Below are positions 1 to 9,737 of a DNA stretch of 21,871 nucleotides, in pieces. Source of the DNA: Vitrella brassicaformis (lineage: Eukaryota; Sar; Vitrellaceae). The notes beneath the pieces were generated by a model. That model was not told where the DNA came from. It made no database searches and was given only the letters and a program-made list of their open reading frames with translations. The position numbers and the translations under genes were made by a program. Position 1 is the first letter of the stretch. Every line of letters begins with the position of its first letter. The stretch spans positions 259,073-280,943 of the forward strand of contig CDMY01000738.1 in assembly GCA_001179505.1 (NCBI GenBank), in the 5' to 3' direction.

Positions 1-511
1 CCCCCCCCTCTCCCCTCCTGACCCCTATGGCTTCACGTAAGCTTTAGTACATCTACCGTAACTGTGAGAAAGAGTGTGCGGACCATATGCTGTGATGTCA
101 CCCTCAATGAGCTGTTGATACGATTCGCACAGGCGTCCAACAGTTCTCCACTCCTGCATCACATTTCGGCCAACCGTCGGAGATACCCGAGTGCTGCGTC
201 ATGAGAGTCGCTGCACTTGGGGTAGGTACAGCGACCATGGGCGGCGGCGCACTCAGGGAAGCCACGACGCTCGGCCAAAATTGAGAAGCATCCATCCATC
301 CATCCAGTGGGCAAAGAGAGAGAGAGGGCGGGGGGAGACACCAATCACACACACACCACCACACCACCACTCATACAAGATGGCCGGCCACGTGTGGTCG
401 CCTCGCGCACACGGGCATTGGCACAGGCACCAGAGGGCATCTCATCTGCCTAGACAAAATCACACACAAATATAGAGTGAGTTATCGACATAACACACCA
501 CCGACAGTCAG
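1..511. other. Intergenic, no gene supported
   Basis: This stretch lies downstream of the minus-strand F-box/WD40 gene and should hold its 3' UTR and terminator. It starts with a C-rich run and carries a CCAT array near 290-306, a short GA run and CA/CCA-rich sequence near 345-371. The open frames here are short, repeat-driven and show no recognisable domain. Confidence 0.6.
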
Positions 512-3500
512 TCAGGCCCCCCCGCCCCATCTCACGACGAAAATCATGCTCCCCCTGTCGTCTTCCTCTCTCCTGCTGCTACTGCTACTACTACTGCTGC
601 TTCTGACCGGCCCGCCGCTGCTGTAGTACACGAGCTTGCCGTCCGTCGCACTCATCAGCGGCGGCACGTATGAGCCCATCTCCAGTGCAATCCGATACAG
701 CGGTTTCTGACGCACGGTCGTCCCCACATACCCATACCCATAACCCCCTTTCCTCCCTCTCTGCCTCGCTCCCGTCGTCTGCTTCTGCTTCTCCTTCTCC
801 GGAGGACACACCGAGGCGAGCAGATCCTCCTTCTCACTCCCCCGTCCATCACTGCCCGGCCAGATCTCTGCCGTGAGCACCGACCCCTGCCGCGCCAAAA
901 TGACGAGCACTCCGTGCAGAGGGTTGCCGAGACAGTCCTCAAGGAAGGTGCGCGACGGATCTGCCGACCGCAGGATGATGCGCCCCGCGCTGTCGATGGT
1001 TGTGACCAGTGGGGAGGGGAGGGAGGGGGAGGGGCGGGAGGGTGGTGATGGCTGGGAGAGGGGAGGGGGTGGGGGTCGGGGTGGGGGAGAAGGGGTGGTG
1101 GTGGTGGTTATGGTGGTGGTGGTGGTGGCGCGGGTGTGTGTGGGGAGGTGCTCGTCAAGGTCGATGTACTGCAATCGAACGGGAAGCAAGCCGCTGTCAT
1201 TCACGACACAACCTGACACAAACATAGGCAGAGAGAGAGAGAGAGAGATGATTCTCCCATACCTTCCACCACCCCTCTTTATGCCTCTCCTCTGTCTGCC
1301 TACCGGTGATGCATTTGGTCGGGAGGGTGTTCCGCACCCACGTGGGCATGCTGCCAGTGGCCGCCATGCGGTGCAGCTCAGCACGGCACTTGGACGCGGT
1401 GCACGCGAAGAATGACGGCAGGTAGTGCCCGCGGAGAGGCGCATAACCGGACAGCCAGCACGACTGCACCACACACACACACACATGGCGAATGCCATCC
1501 ATCCATCCATCCATCCATTGTGCTTTCTTGCCTTTAGTCTGAGCACTGGTGAGGGGACTTTGTCCCGCTCTTGGCACGAGAACACCAGGACCTCCTCGTA
1601 CTTGGGCAGCGCCACCAGCAGGAAAGGCTTGTAGGCGTGGAAGCCCATCGACACGCCCCGGAAGCCGAGCGCAGTCGGGATGGCGTGACGATTCGCGAAC
1701 GTCAGAGGGCCCAGCAAACGGCCTGCACACACGTGAAGACGTGAACACGCGAAGGCGGCGTCGGCCGATGCTTCCTTCTGCCTGGCGCACCATGTGTGTC
1801 GAACACTCTAAGAGTCCCATCTTCGCAGCATGAGGCCATCAGGCCGTCTCGCGCTTCACCGAGCTGGTTGCCGGGGTGGATCTCCACCTTCTTGACAGTA
1901 ATGCTCTCGTTCACGTTTATAGAGCGACCAACGCCACCGCCGATTGCGCCCGTTGGATCCGCAGACGCCGACGCAGAGGAGGAAAAAATACCCCTCGGGC
2001 TATGATTGACGACACACACCCACGGCCCCACATATTGCGACGAGTGCTGTGCTCCATCCATCCATCCATCCATGCATCCATCCATCCATCGTGGTCACTC
2101 ACTCGGTGTAGCTGCAGTAGTTGGCGTAGAAGGCGAGCCACTCGGCGGCACTTGTTGCCGGGAGGGCGTTGCGCGGGACGATGGGAGGGGGACGGTCGTG
2201 TGTGACGTGCCGCACGAAGGCCCACTCCTGCAGAGAGGCCGAGTCGAGCGGCAGGTGGGTGGGCACGCGAAACACCAGCACCACCTGACACATGGATGGA
2301 TGGATGGATGGGGAGATCGACTGTGTGTTGGTGTCTTCTTACCGTGGCGATGGCAGCGATGAGCAGCCGGCCGTCGTAAGACATGTCCTCCACCTGAACG
2401 CGCCAGAGAAAGACACACACATGGACCCACAATGATACATCTGTGTGGCGTCTCGGTGTGTCTTCGTTTCGTTTGTGTACGGACTTCTTCCTCTGCGAGA
2501 TGGTCCAGCACCGGCGGCAGTGGGTGCACCAGCTGCCGCCAACTCCTGTCCCCACTGCCGCCCGAGTAAGCCTGCAGGCAACACAACACAACACACCACA
2601 CCACGACACACACACACAAGAAAGAATTCGGTCTCCACTTGCTTCTCTTCGTTGCTGCACCCGCGCCCACCCACCCCGCGGACCCTTTGGTAAACGTTGT
2701 TTGTGACCCAGAGGCCCGCTAGACACGCAGAGGGGCGCATCAATGAGGAGGGGCAGGGGTGGGAGACGTCGGCACTTGACGAGCTGCTGCTGCTGCTGGT
2801 AGCGGAAGCCGGCGGCGGCGCAGAGATGGAGGGGCTGCTCACGCTCCGCTGAAGACACACAAATGCACATAAACACAGAGATACCGACGCATGAGCATTG
2901 AGAAGAGAGTTTCTGTATCGTCCCACCTGCTGGTGCTGGCGCTGGTGTGGCCTGGGTGGGCGCCCCGGTCTCCTGCCCGGCTGTGGCTCGTTCATGGCCC
3001 ACACAGAGATCTTGCACCCCTGATGGCCGAGAGCGACGTACTGGCCGTCGAGGGCAGACACCGATGTGACGTGGTTGTGCTGCAAACCGGCCCGGAGGAA
3101 GCCATGTTGCAGGGAGTACCCTGTGCACACACAACAGACAGAGAGAGGCGGTAGATGGGTGGCACCATCGGCCGCCCCCAACACACACACACACACACAC
3201 ACACCTGTGTGTGAGAACCGCCCCTGCCTGCACGCCTCGCGCATCTGATTGGTCGACAGACAGGCAGACAGACAGACAGACACACACACATAGAGATAGA
3301 AGATACTCATGCAGTCTCTCTGTCTCTCCCCGTCTCTCTGTCTGGGCACCTCACTGTCTGTGTGTACCTGTGCAGCTCTTCTCAGCAGCGCCCGACAGTC
3401 CACATGGCGGTCGTCATCAGACTCATGATCTGTCTGAGCCGGGCCGTCATAATCATAATGCAGGTGGGCGATGGTCAGCCAGAAGTTGGCGTTGTCGAAG

Positions 3501-4131
3501 ATGTTTAGACACCAATCCTGCAAAGCAGAACATGACAAACACACAGAGATGGGATGATGGGATAGGTCTGATAGGTGCAGCCCATCTTTGTATGTGTTGA
3601 CCTTGCAGACGAGCTGCAGCCTGAGCAGCTGCGGCGGCCTGAGGTAGCTGAGCATGCCCACCATCATTTCACGCGGCAGAGGAAGCTCTGAACGCACCCA
3701 CACAGAGGGAGGTAGGGAGGTGACAACAGACCGCTCTTGTTTGTGTGCTCACGGTCCTTGACTTGCTGCAGTCCGCCCGGCCCGTTGCCGTCATTGTCAT
3801 TGTCATGGTCACCCTCTTCCGCCCTCTCCTCCTCTCCCCTCCTGCGATACCTCTCACGCCACCTCTCGTCAGCACCACCATAACCAATGCCACCAGCACC
3901 AGTTATTGGTGGTTGCACTCCTGTCATCTCCGTATCCATCTCTGTTAATACTTCAGCGCCTTCTCTGCATTCATCGGGCCCGTCGCTGCCGCCCTCGCCC
4001 TCTCGCGTCCCTCTCCGTGTCGTCGACGCGCGTCGCACTGTCGACGAAGGAAGACAGTTACGAAGAGCGGCAAGAAAGGAGCTGCCGCTCGATGGAGCTG
4101 CTGAGTCGAAGCTGCCGTACGGCGACGCCAT
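512..4131 (-). CDS. F-box protein with WD40-like repeats (12 exons, about 842 aa)
   Basis: Probable substrate receptor of an SCF-type ubiquitin ligase. Exons, 5' to 3' on the minus strand: 4131-3753, 3687-3602, 3517-3355, 3120-2927, 2848-2696, 2571-2485, 2393-2343, 2284-2103, 1999-1791, 1722-1559, 1463-1304, 1212-512; phases close to a TGA. Residues 1-126 are charged and disordered. The F-box follows at about 128-175 (LPREMMVGMLSYL, then a VCK helix end and a DWCLN...W segment). WD40-like blades are visible near 210-260 (GHQGCKISVWAM), 355-400, 440-495 (CCEDGTLRVFDTHG) and 515-556. The last exon has a Thr/Pro-rich linker and a Ser run near the C terminus. The 3' end of exon 3 is uncertain: the stronger-looking GTACAC donor breaks frame, so I used GTGAGG. 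Exon 10 could instead end at 1547. Blades are degenerate, so the WD40 call is weaker than the F-box call. Confidence 0.75.
1012..1130 (+). repeat. G-rich tract within the last exon of the F-box/WD40 gene
   Basis: The plus strand has many runs of four or more G, then GGT repeats. On the coding (minus) strand this encodes the Thr/Pro-rich linker. The template strand therefore has strong G-quadruplex potential. Confidence 0.75.
1495..1518 (+). repeat. CCAT array in intron 10 of the F-box/WD40 gene
   Basis: Six perfect ccat copies on the plus strand (ATGG in the transcript). Confidence 0.85.
2054..2090 (+). repeat. CCAT array in intron 8 of the F-box/WD40 gene
   Basis: Five perfect ccat copies (2054-2073), an interruption (gcat), then further ccat copies. 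It lies 13 nt from exon 8 (2103-2284) and is the reverse complement of the array on that exon's other side. Confidence 0.85.
2292..2310 (+). repeat. ATGG array in intron 7 of the F-box/WD40 gene
   Basis: Nineteen nt of perfect atgg repeat, 8 nt from the high-coordinate edge of exon 8, between that exon's acceptor and intron 7's donor. Confidence 0.85.
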
Positions 4132-4312
4132 TGGCAGTGTGTCCGGTCAGTCAACGGTGAACCATCGAAATCTCACCGTGACCAAGGAAGGCGACGAATT
4201 GGGAGAGCTCGGAGGAAAGCGCGCGTTGAGCATTCCCGGATCTCGTGGCTCCGCGTGGGTAGCTTGGCGTCTAGCTGGTCGCTGTAGCAATCTGTCGTCG
4301 AGTGCTGCTGCA
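4132..4312. promoter_or_regulatory. Divergent promoter region between the F-box/WD40 and BTB-like genes
   Basis: Only 181 nt separate the two start codons, so 5' UTRs and core promoters of both genes must lie in this space or overlap the opposite gene's first exon. It lacks the simple repeats common in the window's other non-coding DNA. A 7-bp inverted repeat, acggtga at 4154-4160 and tcaccgt at 4173-4179, has a 12-nt spacer and could be a dimeric factor site. The regulatory role is inferred from position; transcription starts are not visible. Confidence 0.55.
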
Positions 4313-6658
4313 ATGACTGATCTCGTCGAGCCGTCAATCAGTGTCAGTTTCGCCAGCGACGGCGAAGAGCCGCTGGTTGTGAAAGAGACTCCCCTACATC
4401 AGTACAAGTACTTCCAGAAGGTCAGACACACAGCACCAGACGCAGCAGATCAGAAATGCACATCGGCCCGCTTCGTCTGTGTGTTCGTGCAGGTGTTGGA
4501 CGGTGAGTTCCAAGAGGGCCAGCAGCGTCAAGTGTGCATCAAGGAGGTAGTCAATCGAGCCATCGGTGTGGTGGTGCTGCAGCACGGGGCCGACATCATA
4601 GATTCGCTGACCAAGGACAACCTGCTGGACGCGATGATCGCCCTCGACTACCTGCAGTTCGACACCGACAAGATCTTCACACCGGGCAGCAACCAAAGCC
4701 TGCTCTGGGGCATCCACCGACGGGTACATGGCGGATCTTTATCTTTATACATACATACTCAATGGACGTGATCCAACCTGTCAGGTGGTGCTGGAGCGCT
4801 GGCTTGCCGACAAGCAGCTGGCCGAAAGCCTCTTGGACAGCTTCTCCCCCTACGCCTTCATCGCCCGCTTCATCCACCAGCACCCGGACATTCGCACGGC
4901 CCTCATGCCGGCACTGCGCAAGAAGCCCGACGTCATCAGTGCCCAGTGGCGTCGGTGTGTGAGAGGGGAGGACGAGACGAATGACGCCGTCAAGGCGGCC
5001 ATCAGCCTGGTGGACAGTCTGGTGGACGGGCTGTCGTTTGGCCGCATCGATATGAGCTGTCAGGAGGTTGGCCGGTTCATCACAGCTGCGACGGGCAGCA
5101 CGTCGCTCGCTGCAGCGCACGGTGAGGGGAGAGGCGAGAGGCATGCTGTCAGCACTCACAGGAATGCACTCTTGATCTGCAGGTTCGGTATTCGAGAGGG
5201 ACATTTTCACTCGGTCCGCCACCGACAGCGCCTACCCCTTCGCCAACAGCCAGCGGAGGTCGGCCAGATGCGGCGGTATCGACTTCGACGTGGCCGCCCT
5301 TCCCCACCCCTTCACCATTCAGCCATGCGGCGACTCGCATCCCAACGCCATGCGCGACGGCAATGGGAAAATTGCAGACGTCGGCGGCTGGCACATCGCC
5401 TTCAAAAGCGTCGACGAGGGCGCGAAGGGGGAGTCGTTTGTGAGGTGCTTCGCTGCTGACGGCTCTCTGGAGATCGCCAGTGGTGGTGACAGCGATGGCA
5501 CAGTCCGGCTGTACGGAGACCTCGAGATGATAGGGAGGATCCACATGGGGGACGACGGCCCGTCTGTGCGGCGCTTCGTTCTGCAGATGCTGGGAGATGG
5601 GATTGAGACGAAAGCCACCCCACGCAACATCTCGCGCGAGTCGCTGGTGCAGCAGGGGGTGGGAGAGGCGCGGCTCAAGGACGTCAAGATGACCATGACG
5701 GTGCGACACTTCCCGATGCGCGCTCTCGCCCTGCACTACCTCCGGCTGTGTGTCAAGGCGGGGCGATGGGATGACGTCACACACATGGCCAGGTGAACAA
5801 CGAGGGAGCACAAACGCATTAACGCACAGACACACTGGTGGTGCATTGCTCGATTGGTGTTCGCCTTTGCAGGTCGATCCATCGCGAGGTCGCTCTTCAC
5901 ATGCTGGTGTTCCTGGTCAGGGCGCGCGACCACCGCCTCCGACTCATGCTGTCCTGGGCGGCGGCGGTCGGCGATCTGCCTGAGAAGCGCTGTGATCGCA
6001 TTGTATCGAGGCTGACGACCGATTTCATTGAGAAGAATCCTGCTGAAGCGGCCGCCGTCCTTCCCATCATACCCTCCCTCCCATCAGCAGTGCAGAGGGC
6101 CTTCAAGGATGCTCTCAAGGGAGCGGTTGCCGCACAAGATGACGAATGCTTCCACCAGCTGTACGATGCTCTCGTCAAGGTTAGCCGATCCTATTCCGTT
6201 GTCTGATTGTCTCTGTGTCCTCTCAGCCTCTCACCCTCTCTGTCTGTGTGCTTGGATGTGTCTTTGGCACACAGGAGGCGGCCGCTCGGCAGAAGGCTCA
6301 TGAAGCCGAGCGGCTACAGCTGCGTGAGGAGAGAGATCAGGTGCGTCAAGTACCAGCCACACCGGTTCCTTTCTCTGTGCCCCGTTTCTCTATGTGTGTA
6401 CTCGCCTTGGCTGTGCAGGAGGCGGCCTGTCGGCAGCGTTTCGAGGCCGAGAACGAGCAGCTGCGACAGGCGATAGATCAGGTGCATACCCATAATTGCT
6501 ACGATTGAAGCAAACGTCTTTGTGTCTGTCGTCTGTCTGTCACTCAGTTGCGTCGCGGAACGAAGCGGCCACGAGAGGAGATGGAGGGCCACCACCACCA
6601 GCACCACCAGCAGCAGCAGCAAGAAGAGCGCGAGGCGGACCACGACATGAAGTCGTAA
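4313..6658 (+). CDS. BTB/POZ-like protein with C-terminal coiled coil (8 exons, 610 aa)
   Basis: Possible CUL3-type ubiquitin-ligase adaptor. Exons: 4313-4420, 4493-4723, 4785-5121, 5183-5792, 5873-6179, 6275-6340, 6419-6481, 6548-6658; every junction is GT-AG and in phase, ending in TAA. Residues about 10-105 read like a BTB fold: a YKYFQKVLDGEFQEG segment followed by DNLLDAMIALDYLQFD, the usual 'AA.YLQ' helix. A BACK-like helical stretch (RWLADKQLAESLLDSFSPYAF) follows. Residues about 226-390 are beta-rich and unrecognised; 428-531 are helical. Exons 6 and 7 (residues 532-574) encode two similar coiled-coil blocks. The tail is basic (GTKRPREE, a possible nuclear signal), then His/Gln-rich. 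An in-frame ATG at 3887 would overlap exon 1 of the opposite gene, so 4313 is preferred. The gene structure is firm; the BTB call rests on motif reading. Confidence 0.78.
6275..6481 (+). repeat. Tandemly duplicated coiled-coil exons of the BTB-like gene
   Basis: Exon 6 (6275-6340, 66 nt, 22 codons) and exon 7 (6419-6481, 63 nt, 21 codons) both start with EAA, then xRQ, carry EAE/EAEN and QLR cores and end in DQ. At DNA level both begin gaggcggcc, share tcggcag and end gatcag. Both are phase 0-0, so either can be skipped or repeated without a frameshift. The pattern suggests an old exon duplication that lengthens the coiled coil. Confidence 0.7.
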
Positions 6659-7649
6659 TGGGTGGTAGTCCTGCGGCTGTGTGCTCGATTGTCTCGTTAC
6701 GGTGACAGAGAGAGGTTTTGATGGCGCGTGCATGCCCTCTCTGTTGCTCCCTCCCATGTCATGGGTGGAGTGGCCTGGGTGGTGGGTACACATGCTCTGC
6801 TGCCTGCCTGCCTGTGTACAGCTGCCCGCCCGCCCGCCCGCCTGCCTGTCTGCCCCGCTCCCTCCCCCTCGTGTCTGTCGATAGTTTAGTCGCCACAGCT
6901 GTGCCCATCCCCTCTTTTTCTGTCGTGATACGCACACCGCACATATGGGTGATCGGAGGGTAGGTCACCGCATGATGTTTTGCCTTTTGTCTCTGGACCA
7001 CTCCGTCTGTCTGACACTCACTCGCCCACACGCGGTGTCTGGTTTTGATGACTGACTGACTGACTTACTGACTCCAGTGTGCGCCTGAGTGAATCAATGA
7101 ATCAATGAATGAATGGAATACACTGACTGAATGCACACATGTGGCCTCACGGGTAGCACCTCCCTCCCTCCCTCCCACACCCTCCCTCACTCAGCTCTCG
7201 CGAGTCAAGATATCCATCCACACGTGCCTCAATTGCAAGCGACTGTTGCACTGCAACCCGGCGTGCCTCTCTGCCTGCTTCACATCTGCACACCTGCCTC
7301 TTGTGAGAGCCGCAGATCCGCATCTCTCCGTTTACAAGCTCGCATCCGTCCCTTCGTGAAACCGCTCTACTCTCTGCCTCTCTCTCCAGAGTCACTGGAA
7401 AGATGGAAGGCAGGGCAGGGAGCTATGCACCGACTTCGGCAACATCACTGTGCTCTATTTTCAACTTGCTGCCTCTCGGCGGCTGACTGACTGACCGACT
7501 GAATAGCCAGAGAACCAAAGAGAGCGTGGGATCGCCCTTTGCTTCGTTTTCGTTATATCTTTCCCTCCCTCCCGACCGCCGTGCCTTCGTATCCGCCCCT
7601 TTATCCGTCGCCCAATCTCATCCGTGTGGCCGCCAACGTTGCCGCTTCG
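6659..7649. other. Intergenic with 3' UTR, simple repeats and 5' UTR
   Basis: This joins the stop of the BTB-like gene to the start of the KH gene. It holds short period-4 arrays (CCCG/CCTG near 6823-6850, GACT near 7050-7075, AATG/ATCA near 7095-7115, CTCC near 7160-7176) and pyrimidine-rich sequence. The frame of the KH gene is open upstream to about 7539 but contains no ATG before 7650, so 7539-7649 is probably 5' UTR. No RNA gene is visible. Confidence 0.55.
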
Positions 7650-9737
7650 ATGTCCACAGGGCCTCTAGGCCCGCCCACCGCCTTCCCGTCCCAATCGCCG
7701 CCTGGACAGGCCATCCCGACCAGCCATGGAGTGTCGATGCAGCACCAAAACATGCAGCAGGGGGTGGGAGGAGGGGTGCCGACCGCTGGTTCTGTCGGTG
7801 CTGTGGGTGCGGCGGTGGCTGGCGGTGCGCCACACAAGCAGGGCAAGGCGGCCATCGCTCATGGGCCGTGTTACATGAAGCTGCTGGTCGACAACTTCGT
7901 GGCGGGATCTATCATCGGCCAGAGAGGTGAGGGACGGAGGGAGGGAGGGAGAAAGCACAGGAGGTGGCCGAACACACACACTTGAGAGTGACTGACGTCT
8001 GTGTGTGTTTGCCGACCGATAGGTTCAGTGATAGCGATGATGGAGCGTGACTGTGGTGTGATCATGAAGCTGAGTCCGACCAACGTCTACTTCCCCGGCA
8101 CACAGGACCGCATCGTCGTCATGGGCGGGAGGATGGACGCACTACACCGGGCACTCAGAGAAATACTCGTACGCTGCCTACACACATGCACACTTCCGCG
8201 CATCAGCACAGACGCACCTCTCTCTCTCTCTCTCTCTGTCTGCGCGCGTGTGTGTGTGCGTGTGTGTGTGTGTGTGTGTATCCAGAAGAAGGTGCAGGAG
8301 AGCGCGGCCATCAACGGCCCAGCCTTGCCACACGAAGGCCGCGGCCCCCGGCCCATTCTGTGTCAGATGGTCGTGCCCGAGACCACCATCAGTGCCGTCA
8401 TTGGCAGGGGAGGAGAGAAGCTCAAGGCGCTGCAGGCCAGGACGCAGGCCAAAGTACACGTGGCCAACAAGGGGTCAGTCGATCGGCGGGGAGAGAGAAA
8501 AAGATGGAGAGAAAAATCACGTGTGTGCGTGTTGTGCTGTCAGTCCTGCGTTGGGCGGGCCGAGTGCCGTTGCCCTCTCCGAGCGCATCATATCGGTCAA
8601 CGGGCCGCAGGACGCCGTGTACGAGGCCATCGCACACATCGCAGAGAGCATACAGGTCAGTGTCGCATCACACCACACCACACCATGTAAACACACAGAC
8701 ACGACAGTGCCGTGTGGCGCTGTGACCTGACGGGTGCAGGGTGACCCGAGTCTGAAGGAGTACCTTGATGTGAACTATGAGGGGCTGGCCGGCGCCAGAG
8801 GGCCATACGGAGATGACTCGAGGCCAACATCTCTCCCGCACAACATATCATACGGTGGGTACACCACACACACACAGACAGCCACACACACAGACGACCA
8901 CAGCCACACAGAAGTGTGTGTGTGGTCGTCTGTGTGGCTTGGCCGTTCTGCAGAGATATATCAGCAGTCGTGTGAGATTGACATGAAGATCCCCGACCTC
9001 CTTGTCGGTGCCGTCATCGGCAAAGGCGGATCCTCGCTGCAGGACATCACAAACGTAGGCATTACTTTTCTTCTAATGTGGTTTTGTCCATGTCTGTCTG
9101 TCTATTCCGTTGGTGTGGGTGCGTTCACTGGTCAGACAAGCGGCGCCAAGATACAGATAAGCCAGAAGGGCGACTACTATGAGGGCACGCGGGACAGGAA
9201 GGTCACTCTGCAAGGTGAGGCAACGGACACACCGATCGACACACCCGCACACTGCAAGGATGGTATGGTGGTGCAGGCTCTGTGACGTCCGTGCACACGG
9301 CCCACGTGTTGCTGCTGCAGCGCATCACCGAGGCCGAGTCCGCCAACCTCCGGTCGCCCCACTCGTCTGTCGACCCCTCTCTCGTCCCACCCAACACCGA
9401 CGTCCCATCGCAGACCACTACCGTGCGGCTGCCCACCTACCCCCAAACCCCTCCCCCACCAGCCATATCCGCGCCACAGCAGGCCCCCAGCAGCGAAAGT
9501 GCAAGCGTCCTGCCGTCCGCACAGCCGCAGGGCGGCTTCTCCTTCGCTCAATACGCTCGTGCGCGGCCGTTCCCCGCCTACAATGCCACGAATGCCTTCT
9601 ACCCGGCGCACATCGGTTGGGATGCCTACACAATGGGGCAGCTGGGGCCGGCTGGGCAGACGACGCAGATGCAGCAGCAACGACAACAAGGCCAGCAGCA
9701 GCAGAGCCAGCAGCAGCAGGGGCTAGGGAGGTACTGA
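7650..9737 (+). CDS. Nova/PCBP-type RNA-binding protein with three KH domains (8 exons, 492 aa)
   Basis: Single-strand RNA-binding protein, likely acting in splicing or mRNA fate. Exons: 7650-7926, 8023-8168, 8286-8473, 8544-8655, 8740-8854, 8954-9054, 9136-9214, 9277-9737; all GT-AG, in phase, TGA stop. After a Pro/Gly-rich N terminus, KH1 spans about 75-141 with GxxG loop GQRG (90-93) and a later YFPGTQDR turn. KH2 spans about 165-241 with GRGG (181-184). KH3 spans about 287-360 with GKGG (302-305), GAKIQISQKG and EGTRDRKVTLQG, which closely follow the KH3 pattern of metazoan Nova (GARIQISKKG, PGTRNR). KH1 and KH2 loops are each split near or after GxxG by introns. The C terminus is Pro-rich, then Gln-rich (about 465-488). 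The start is the first ATG in frame. Nova-like is family resemblance, not proven orthology. Confidence 0.9.
8219..8279 (+). repeat. CT then GT dinucleotide runs in KH-gene intron 2
   Basis: A (CT)n run at 8219-8237 and a GT-rich run at about 8247-8279 directly precede the tatccag acceptor of exon 3. The CT run can serve as the pyrimidine tract; the GT run sits between it and the AG. Confidence 0.75.
8887..8936 (+). repeat. 16-bp perfect inverted repeat inside KH-gene intron 5
   Basis: The left arm cacacagacgaccaca (8887-8902) is the exact reverse complement of tgtggtcgtctgtgtg (8921-8936), with an 18-nt loop that can itself pair cacac with gtgtg. The intron runs from 8855 to 8953, so the hairpin would occupy about half of it, 17 nt before exon 6. 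Confidence 0.8.

Noticed and set aside
3887-4312. N-terminal extension of the BTB-like protein to an ATG at 3887
   Set aside because: It would overlap the first exon of the opposite F-box gene. The BTB-like homology begins just after the ATG at 4313.
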